Source of the DNA: a virus
Length of the DNA stretch: 35,776 nt
Strand: one strand, 5' to 3'
IMG/VR virus record: IMGVR_UViG_3300035698_027953
Coordinates: 1-35,776 of that record
Each line of letters opens with the position of its first letter. The first letter of the stretch is position 1. A program made the translations under genes and the position numbers. The notes below the pieces were generated by a model. It saw only the letters and a program-made list of their open reading frames with translations. It was not told where the DNA came from and searched no databases. Shown piece after piece: positions 7,368 to 12,828 of this stretch.

Positions 7368-8281
7368 TTAATACTATACACATCTCTATCAGAAATCAAG
7401 CACAAAATAAAAATAAAGTTTCTCAGGACAAGTCTGAGCTGAAAGTTGCTCATAGTGGTACGGCTGTGGTCCACTTCTTAGAGTCTCAGCCGTACTCTGT
7501 CGGGGCTACGTTCAAGTTGCACATGACTATGGAGGCAAACGGTAGGCCGTCGAACCTTTCGCTTCAGGGCATTGCTGAGCGCATAGGGACATGGCCTTGC
7601 ACAGTTGTCCAAGCAAACAAGACGTTGCGTGACGCTGGTCTTCTGACCTGGGAGAGCGCACACATGAAGAGAAACAAATATTCTATTCCTGCAACGCTAC
7701 TCACCCCCGCAGTCACTAAGCTACTTAAGAATCTCATCCCTGCTCTAGCCTTCTTTTTCTGTGCATCGCAGCTTCAGTCAAAACCACAAGACTATTCTTC
7801 TCATTCTGAATACCAGTCACAATGTATTAAGAAAGAAAGAAATATATCTTTACTTAGAAATGAGAGAGAAATAGTGCCCTCTCGGGTCAAAATATACCCT
7901 GAAAAAGTACCAATGAGGGGAGAGATGTCAGGGGATACGCGATTTGCCATACCCAAACTGCGTCAATTTGCTGGAGCCGATAAAGATTGGTATTTAGAAT
8001 GCTCTCCAGCTATCAGAGACTTTAAGGCCTGGGATAAGAACCATAAATGGGACAGCTGTTACAACTCTTCACTTGAGGTGCCTTGTTTACCTCCGATACC
8101 CCAACAGGACGATTTTAGAACTCCACTGCCTCCAATGCCAACTGAGACATTTGCAAAGATAAAGATGCGCTCAATCCACAGAGAGATTGAACGACAAGAC
8201 ATGACTCGATACCGCCGCGCACTCAATGAATGGAAGTTGCAAACTGGACAAACCGTAGAGACTGGCTATAACTATTCCTGA
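7364..8281 (+). CDS. Winged-helix DNA-binding protein, candidate replication initiator
   Basis: 305 residues from a GTG start that overlaps an upstream stop; no good ribosome site of its own. Residues ~35-110 look like a winged helix: SGTAVVHFLESQPYSVG, then LSLQGIAERIGTWPCTVVQA as the HTH, and DAGLLTWE as the wing. This layout is typical of phage replication-initiator or O-like N-terminal domains. The rest is Pro- and Lys-rich and low in recognisable motifs, with a hydrophobic patch (LIPALAFFFCASQL, ~residues 124-137). No helicase or primase motif is seen. Position ahead of RusA and terminase genes fits an early DNA-metabolism role. Replication function is inference. Confidence 0.5.
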   Translation: MINTIHISIRNQAQNKNKVSQDKSELKVAHSGTAVVHFLESQPYSVGATFKLHMTMEANGRPSNLSLQGIAERIGTWPCTVVQANKTLRDAGLLTWESAHMKRNKYSIPATLLTPAVTKLLKNLIPALAFFFCASQLQSKPQDYSSHSEYQSQCIKKERNISLLRNEREIVPSRVKIYPEKVPMRGEMSGDTRFAIPKLRQFAGADKDWYLECSPAIRDFKAWDKNHKWDSCYNSSLEVPCLPPIPQQDDFRTPLPPMPTETFAKIKMRSIHREIERQDMTRYRRALNEWKLQTGQTVETGYNYS

Positions 8282-8304
8282 CCTAATCTTTTAGGAGTTC
8301 TTTA

Positions 8305-8967
8305 ATGACAACTGAACAACACACTAAGATTAAAACGATAGCCATGAATAAACTTATCCCACCAGCGACTCATCAGTTCCATAAATTAAACCTCACAACC
8401 GCCGGCAAAATACGCCTCTCCCAATTCCCTAACCAATCTCTCATCCATGCCCGAGATAACTACAACCAATCCCTTACAGGCGAACAAGCGTACCAAGAGA
8501 TCACTAACTTATGCCTACAGCATGTTAAGGATACGTACAGACAGCTTAACCTCGAAGCTATAAGCTTCCTGCTCGATCTTTATAAAATCGTTGATTCTGA
8601 GCCAAATACGAAGCCTGTTGTAGTTAAGCTTAAACACCCCGTCTATAAACACGACTTCTCAGATAAGCCTTACGAACCTGTTTATTATTCGTACTTCAAA
8701 CTTAAAGACCACTTAGGCCAAAACAATCTTAACCTTCCTAACCCCTACGAAGGACGTTACAGGTCATACTTACAAGAAGCACTAGAAACTGGAGTTGAAG
8801 CAGAAACCCTTGAGGAGCAACTTTATGAACTCTACCTTAAACAAAAAGCCGATGGTCTATACCCTGCTTGGAAAACCAATACCATTAAAAAGACCTCAGT
8901 TCTCAACAAAACCTTTCCCCCACGGAATCGACACACAGAAAGCACTCAAAGAAGAAGCACGGTATGA
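8305..8967 (+). CDS. Unknown protein overlapping the RusA gene
   Basis: 220 residues, TTAGGAG ribosome site 9 bases before ATG. Mixed Tyr-, His- and Pro-rich sequence, for example VVKLKHPVYKHDFSD and EPVYYSYFKL. Residues ~175-220 overlap the RusA-like gene in another frame by 143 bases and are basic and low-complexity (RNRHTESTQRRSTV), so the end may be a by-product of the overlap. No family recognised. The strand shows a marked preference for C-ending codons compared with neighbours, also seen in the next gene. Confidence 0.55.
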   Translation: MTTEQHTKIKTIAMNKLIPPATHQFHKLNLTTAGKIRLSQFPNQSLIHARDNYNQSLTGEQAYQEITNLCLQHVKDTYRQLNLEAISFLLDLYKIVDSEPNTKPVVVKLKHPVYKHDFSDKPYEPVYYSYFKLKDHLGQNNLNLPNPYEGRYRSYLQEALETGVEAETLEEQLYELYLKQKADGLYPAWKTNTIKKTSVLNKTFPPRNRHTESTQRRSTV

Positions 8968-9274
8968 TATACTCTCACAAGCACCCAAACCTACAATCCT
9001 AGACGGACCACTACACCTCGACGTTACCTTCTACATGCAAATCCCCAAATCCTACAGACCCAACAAACGAACCAAAATGCAGGGTACTCTACACGACAAA
9101 AGACCCGATGCCTCAAACCTTCTTAAATTCCTAGAAGATACTATTCAAGGTATCCTTATCAAAGACGACTCAACCATCACCACCATCACCGCTAGAAAAA
9201 TATACGATAAATTAACCAGAACCGAATTCACCATCGTAAAGGACACGTATGGCGAAGAAAAAACCACAGTCTAA
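8825..9274 (+). CDS. rusA: RusA-like Holliday-junction resolvase
   Basis: 149 residues from ATG 8825, chosen because TGAGGAG lies 8 bases upstream; alternatives are 8795 and 8852. RusA enzymes cut four-way junctions and are frequent in phages. Visible family features: start VYTLLGKPIPLKRPQF (residues ~11-26), strand LHLDVTFYMQIP, the catalytic-type motif KRPDASNLLKFLEDTIQG with Asp95 and Asp105, and the acidic pair IKDDSTI (114-115). The C-terminal strand ends TEFTIV. Length is close to the family norm. It overlaps the upstream gene by 143 bases and the downstream gene by 26. Likely resolves branched DNA before packaging and partners the ERF annealing protein in recombination. Confidence 0.75.
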   Translation: MNSTLNKKPMVYTLLGKPIPLKRPQFSTKPFPHGIDTQKALKEEARYDILSQAPKPTILDGPLHLDVTFYMQIPKSYRPNKRTKMQGTLHDKRPDASNLLKFLEDTIQGILIKDDSTITTITARKIYDKLTRTEFTIVKDTYGEEKTTV

Positions 9275-9746
9275 CACCGTTCAAAAACGCGAACGCAAAA
9301 TACTCAAGTTCGAGCCCTACCTAGACGGCCTATCCATGAAACAGAAGCCAATCTCACTTGCCGGTATCGAGAGAATCGGTGAGTCTTTAATCAAGTGGGC
9401 ACTAGAAGACGAGAGCGCTCTTATACTCAGGAAGTTCTTCACCGTTCGAGGTGTTTGCGAAGAAACTATGCACAGATGGGCTCGGAGAAGTAAGAACTTT
9501 AAAGCAGCCATTACTCTAGCAAGAGCAGCCATCGGAGACAGACTCCTCGAAGGCGGATATACCCGTAAATATGAACCTGGTCTCGTAACTCGTGGTCTTT
9601 CTAAATACGACGAAGAATGGAAAGCACTCGAAGTCTGGCGTTCTAAGCTCAAAGCACAAGAACAAGAACAGAAAGCAACAACATTCAACATCCAGATGCC
9701 TTCGTTTAAGGACGAGAAAGATGACGGATCTAGTAAAGGCACTTGA
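9249..9746 (+). CDS. terS: Terminase small subunit candidate
   Basis: 165 residues, AAAGGA ribosome site. Small terminases recognise phage DNA through an N-terminal helix-turn-helix and form a ring. Here residues ~38-105 read ERIGESLIKWALEDE, then FFTVRGVCEETMHRWARRSK as a recognition-helix pair and FKAAITLARAAIGDRLLEGG as a following helix. This layout is common in annotated DNA-packaging proteins. The C-terminal part is charged, with a Lys/Gln-rich segment and an end (QMPSFKDEKDDG) that could contact the large subunit. It precedes terL by 3 kb, with small membrane proteins between. Assignment by pattern and context. Confidence 0.6.
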   Translation: MAKKKPQSNTVQKRERKILKFEPYLDGLSMKQKPISLAGIERIGESLIKWALEDESALILRKFFTVRGVCEETMHRWARRSKNFKAAITLARAAIGDRLLEGGYTRKYEPGLVTRGLSKYDEEWKALEVWRSKLKAQEQEQKATTFNIQMPSFKDEKDDGSSKGT

Positions 9747-10185
9747 GGGAACATATCTCCTAGAACGCTCATCATTTGAAGAGCTCTTACCAATAAAAGA
9801 CTATCTCCGAAGACACAGTAGATACGAATCGAACAGGCGGGGAAGAATACTCTTTCCTGCTATCTTTGTTTTCTGTGACTTGTTCTTTAAGAATAGTACT
9901 TGTCTGAGAACGCGTGAGACCTATACCAGACTTAAAGAGTTTACAGGCGGTAAGAAGTTTATCTTTGCTCTATACAGGGGATCTTCTTATAGCTTCTTAG
10001 ACGCGGTGGACAGGCTTGAGGACTTCTATGAGCTTAACATCGGCAATGAAGTTCAAGACGACCGGCTGCATATCTTTTTGAAGTTGAGGGTTGATATATT
10101 CATAGTGATACGCTTTCTAACCTCCTTAACAAAGGTCAAACCTACATCAAGGTATTCATACCTGAAACAAAGTGGTAGGCTCTAG
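9721..10185 (+). CDS. Unknown protein between terS and the membrane cluster
   Basis: 154 residues from ATG 9721, with AAGGA 13 bases upstream; it overlaps the end of terS by 26 bases. A longer open frame reaches back to 9592 but covers terS. Rich in Arg, Phe and Leu (RRGRILFPAIFVFCDLFF; FILALYRGSS-like segment at ~80-90), mixed alpha/beta. No motif recognised. Confidence 0.5.
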   Translation: MTDLVKALEGTYLLERSSFEELLPIKDYLRRHSRYESNRRGRILFPAIFVFCDLFFKNSTCLRTRETYTRLKEFTGGKKFIFALYRGSSYSFLDAVDRLEDFYELNIGNEVQDDRLHIFLKLRVDIFIVIRFLTSLTKVKPTSRYSYLKQSGRL

Positions 10186-10219
10186 CGATCGTTTAGATTA
10201 TTAAACAATGTGAGTAAGT

Positions 10220-10414
10220 ATGATGAATTTTGCTGACTATCTATCGAGTGGTAAGGCGGCTAAGTTTCTTGGTGTATCTAGGGGTACGCTCAGAAACTGG
10301 GAGAGAATGGGAAAGGTTCGTGTTCATAGGAATCCAATAAACAACTACAGGCTTTATAGTCTTGCTGATCTTACGGATGTACTTAATGGCATTAAGCCGT
10401 CTCAGTTGATGTAG
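10220..10414 (+). CDS. MerR-type HTH DNA-binding protein
   Basis: 64 residues. The sequence ADYLSSGKAAKFLGVSRGTL, RNWERMGKVRVHRNPINNYR and LYSLADLTDVLNG is a complete single MerR-like winged-helix domain, as in excisionases and phage regulators: recognition helix SRGTLRNWE and the wing with R-NP-NYR-Y. It has no effector domain. Translation probably starts at one of the two ATGs (10220 or 10223). It could control the following cluster of small membrane proteins and terL. As no integrase is visible, an excisionase role has no direct support. Confidence 0.7.
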   Translation: MMNFADYLSSGKAAKFLGVSRGTLRNWERMGKVRVHRNPINNYRLYSLADLTDVLNGIKPSQLM

Positions 10415-10447
10415 CTTTTTAATAATCTTATCGCAAGGACTTCTTCC

Positions 10448-10615
10448 ATGGTACTTGAAGGGATTCTTCTAGGCAGTCTGGTTGCTAACGGCATTACTAT
10501 TATTGTTGCTCGACGTGCTCTGTCAAGGCGGGTTAGGCGTGACGAGCTTGAGTTGCGGGTACGTATTACGGAAGAAAGAAAGCGGTGGGAGCAGGGGTGT
10601 GATCGTGATGGTTAA
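10448..10615 (+). CDS. Small membrane protein, 55 residues
   Basis: ATG 10448 with AAGGA 10 bases upstream. Residues ~2-21 (VLEGILLGSLVANGITIIVA) form one hydrophobic helix; the rest is very basic and charged (RRALSRRVRRDELELR) and would lie in the cytoplasm. Overlaps the next gene by 8 bases. Single-pass topology with a charged cytoplasmic tail is seen in lysis accessory proteins, but no family is identified. Confidence 0.55.
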   Translation: MVLEGILLGSLVANGITIIVARRALSRRVRRDELELRVRITEERKRWEQGCDRDG

Positions 10616-10757
10616 ATGGATTCTAGTGCTCTCTTTTGTTTTGTTGGGTCTTAGTATTGCTGGCAGGTATGCGTTTCTTAAGGAGCCAACTACAGCTGTT
10701 CTATTGGCATCTTCTGCTGCTTATGTGATTGCTTGGACCTTGTACTTTTTTCTTTGA
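10608..10757 (+). CDS. Small two-helix membrane protein, 49 residues
   Basis: From ATG 10608: helix 1 WILVLSFVLLGLSIAG and helix 2 TTAVLLASSAAYVIAWTLYF, with a short basic loop RYAFLKEP. A GTG at 10599 is an alternative start. Overlaps the upstream gene by 8 bases, so it is coupled. Size and topology fit a small holin-like or pinholin-like protein, but this is only topology. Confidence 0.5.
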   Translation: MVKWILVLSFVLLGLSIAGRYAFLKEPTTAVLLASSAAYVIAWTLYFFL

Positions 10758-10864
10758 GGGAAGCGATTAATTACATTCTAGAAGTTTACGTTTTAGGAAA
10801 AGGCATAAAGCTTGACTACAGACTGCCTGAAGAGCCGGTTGATCCAGTAAAGGATATTTCATGA
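10754..10864 (+). CDS. Possible 36-residue coupled ORF
   Basis: A TTG at 10754 overlaps the previous stop, and the TGA at 10862-10864 overlaps the next ATG, giving coupled junctions at both ends. The soluble peptide reads REAINYILEVYVLGKGIKLD and ends in EEPVDPVKDIS. It fills the only gap in the cluster; no ribosome site of its own. Tentative. Confidence 0.35.
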   Translation: MREAINYILEVYVLGKGIKLDYRLPEEPVDPVKDIS

Positions 10865-11220
10865 GTGAAGCGTTTGCATGGTTATTATTACAAGTTCTTG
10901 ATGTGATGTCAGGCATATTTCTTTTGGCGTCGCTTGTGGCAGCTCTAGCGTGGATCGCTGTGATATTTGATGGTACTTTCGGCTATAATTCAGAGGAGGA
11001 GGAGGGGAAACTTGATCTCTGGTTCAAGCGGCTTGTATGGATAATGGGAATTTCTCTTGTGCTCTCTTTAATATTCCTCGGACTATCGTTTTATGTTGCG
11101 TTAACCCATTTGGGCGAACCAGGCTTGATATATGTCTTTGGAAAGCGATATATGTTAGCCAAGGGGGTAGGAACAATGCTTCCCAAAGCAGCAGCACTTG
11201 CGGATAAATTCTTAGGATAG
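10861..11220 (+). CDS. Two-pass membrane protein
   Basis: 119 residues, AAAGGA site. Helix 1 at ~7-33 (LLLQVLDVMSGIFLLASLVA), an acidic loop with SEEEEGKLD, helix 2 at ~58-82 (LVWIMGISLVLSLIFLGLSF), then an amphipathic Ala/Lys-rich tail. Holin-like topology, larger than its neighbours. No family recognised. The next gene begins 10 bases later. Confidence 0.55.
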   Translation: MSEAFAWLLLQVLDVMSGIFLLASLVAALAWIAVIFDGTFGYNSEEEEGKLDLWFKRLVWIMGISLVLSLIFLGLSFYVALTHLGEPGLIYVFGKRYMLAKGVGTMLPKAAALADKFLG

Positions 11221-11229
11221 GAGTAAGAA

Positions 11230-11643
11230 ATGACAATGGAAATGGTTACAACAGGTATGGTAGTGATAGTGGTTGGTCTTATTTCATTTATTGTTGGCTA
11301 CATTGTGCGTCAGCTGATGGAGAAGCCGACATCGAAAGAAGGACCGCAGTCGGCTTTCACGATGTCAGAAATGCTATGTCGAGAAATCCAAGAGATCTCT
11401 GGTGTTAATGAAGAACTTCTTGGTTCAGCTGTTGACGATAAATCACCAGCTTTATCGTCAAGCTTGAAGGGAAGTATTGAACTTCTTGGCCGCAAGTTTG
11501 ATAAGCTTTCGGCTCAGATACGGTCAGAGGTTAGGATGGACCATATTGTTAAGCACGAGCTTAGAGATAAGCCTAGTAAAGTAGTTGCACGCAAGAAGCG
11601 TGGACGGCCAGTTGGATCTAAAAACAAAGGGAGGAAGAAGTAA
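11230..11643 (+). CDS. Membrane protein carrying a portal-gene fragment and an AT-hook-like tail
   Basis: 137 residues, TAGGAG site. Residues ~8-28 form a membrane helix (GMVVIVVGLISFIVGYIV). Residues ~39-71 (PQSAFTMSEMLCREIQEISG, then VNEELLGSAVDDK) match the portal protein of this same phage (PQSFFQMSEILGKEIQEISG, VNEELLGSATDDK) in the same frame. The DNA match runs without gaps from about 11344 to 11443 against 19677-19776. The rest is a helix-rich linker and a very basic end with KKRGRPVGSKNKGRKK, an AT-hook-like motif. Likely a chimera: membrane anchor, borrowed portal segment, DNA-binding tail. Whether it touches the portal, DNA or both is unknown. Confidence 0.65.
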   Translation: MTMEMVTTGMVVIVVGLISFIVGYIVRQLMEKPTSKEGPQSAFTMSEMLCREIQEISGVNEELLGSAVDDKSPALSSSLKGSIELLGRKFDKLSAQIRSEVRMDHIVKHELRDKPSKVVARKKRGRPVGSKNKGRKK

Positions 11644-12054
11644 ATGGTTGATATTGTACCGTCTGTTGTAGGAACGTTTATTGGCTTATTTATTATTTTT
11701 ATCGTGATAGCCGTTGTGACTAAGGCTTATGATTATTGGGTCGGCAGGAAATCTGGAAAGGGTATGCCTATGATTAAGGATGAAACTAGCCGTATAAATG
11801 AGAAAGAAGCGGCGATGAGTTTGCCGATTACGGAGTTTTTTGAATTACTTAACAGTGAGTTTGCAAGCATAGAAAAGAAGCTATGGGGCTGTAGGGTGGA
11901 TGAAATTAAAGTGTATGTGAAAATTGCGACAGAAGACAATGCTGAAGGTAAGAAAATAATTCGTGTTGTCGGTGATCATTACAATACGGCAGGCGTAGGA
12001 AATTTGACGTTTGAGATGAGCCGCGTAGATAGGAAGCAAGCCAAGAAAGCTTAA
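11644..12054 (+). CDS. Membrane-anchored small protein
   Basis: 136 residues, start directly after the previous stop with GGAGGAAG upstream. Helix at ~6-28 (PSVVGTFIGLFIIFIVIAVV), then a soluble domain of ~105 residues with strands (IKVYVKIATED, KKIIRVVGDHYN) and a basic end. Single-pass, the domain probably cytoplasmic. Family not recognised. Confidence 0.55.
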   Translation: MVDIVPSVVGTFIGLFIIFIVIAVVTKAYDYWVGRKSGKGMPMIKDETSRINEKEAAMSLPITEFFELLNSEFASIEKKLWGCRVDEIKVYVKIATEDNAEGKKIIRVVGDHYNTAGVGNLTFEMSRVDRKQAKKA

Positions 12055-12058
12055 GTAA

Positions 12059-12238
12059 ATGTCTATATTATTGCGTCTTACTGCTGCGCTCGTCGTACTT
12101 GTTCTGTGGACTTTGGTGTCTCATTATTGGTTGGGTGAGCGAAGAGAAAACAGAGGACGCAGTATGATGTTGGAGTTTGTCGATAAGATTTTGGAGACCA
12201 AGCTCAGGCAGATAGTGACAAAAAGTTTGAGGGTATAA
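12059..12238 (+). CDS. Small membrane protein, 59 residues
   Basis: ATG 12059 follows the previous stop by 4 bases. Residues ~2-24 form a hydrophobic helix (ILLRLTAALVVLVLWTLVSH), then a basic segment GERRENRGR and an amphipathic helix LEFVDKILETKLRQIV. The upstream GAAAGCTTAAG is a poor ribosome site, so coupling is likely. One of at least five small membrane genes in a row. Confidence 0.5.
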   Translation: MSILLRLTAALVVLVLWTLVSHYWLGERRENRGRSMMLEFVDKILETKLRQIVTKSLRV

Positions 12239-12257
12239 AAAAGTTTAAGGATATCTA

Positions 12258-12614
12258 ATGATTAAGTGTTGTTGTGGCAATGAGTTAACATCTGAGCCTG
12301 TAGGCGTGATAGAGAAGCAAATCCCACAGTGTGATCGCTGTAGAAAAGAAGATGATCGGGATTGGAAGGTATTTCTAGAAGGATTGGTTGACCTTAAGGA
12401 TCCGCTACTTTTAGGCTTGTTTAAGCAGTCGAAGATGTACACCGTCAATGATAAACAAACAAAGATCATAGCTGTGTTTCCCTCTGCGTGTGGCTTCTTT
12501 GAAGAAACTATTAAAGAAACGGCTCCGGCATGGATGTCTTATGTTCGAGCTATATTTAGTGAAGATACGGTAGTTTATCCATTGTTTGATGGAGATATAA
12601 ATGTCGATTACTAA
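12258..12614 (+). CDS. Small protein with a Cys-rich N-terminal zinc site
   Basis: 118 residues, AAGGA site. The N-terminus reads MIKCCCGNEL and, after ~18 residues, PQCDRCRKE, giving CxC and CxxC pairs that could form one zinc ribbon. The rest is a compact alpha/beta region (KIIAVFPSACGFFEE). The last bases overlap the next gene by 14. Function unknown. Confidence 0.55.
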   Translation: MIKCCCGNELTSEPVGVIEKQIPQCDRCRKEDDRDWKVFLEGLVDLKDPLLLGLFKQSKMYTVNDKQTKIIAVFPSACGFFEETIKETAPAWMSYVRAIFSEDTVVYPLFDGDINVDY

Positions 12615-12819
12615 AGAACACACAATAAAGAGAATCGTTGAGTCTGTAGCTAGAGAATTTAGGAAATCTGGTATTAAGCCCACATCTGTTGAGATTGAAC
12701 TCGCGTTTGATTTGAACTCGGTGACAGCAGGTGTTTATGTCGAGGAAAACATTGTTATCAATGCAGCTGACTGCGCGCATAAGATTCGATTTAGGATCAA
12801 TCCTGATTATTTTGTGTAA
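12601..12819 (+). CDS. Small unknown protein before terL
   Basis: 72 residues, overlapping the previous gene by 14 bases. Basic first helix (EHTIKRIVESVAREFRKSG), then two or three strands (SVEIELAFDL; AGVYVEENIVIN). The GTG start of terL lies 10 bases downstream. No family recognised. Confidence 0.5.
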   Translation: MSITKEHTIKRIVESVAREFRKSGIKPTSVEIELAFDLNSVTAGVYVEENIVINAADCAHKIRFRINPDYFV

Positions 12820-12828
12820 AGGATTCGA

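Noticed and set aside
9592-9720. N-terminal extension of the gene at 9721
   Set aside because: It is fully inside terS in another frame, with no ribosome site.
10220-10414. Excisionase of a temperate module
   Set aside because: The MerR-like fold fits, but no integrase or attachment site is visible, so only DNA binding is claimed.
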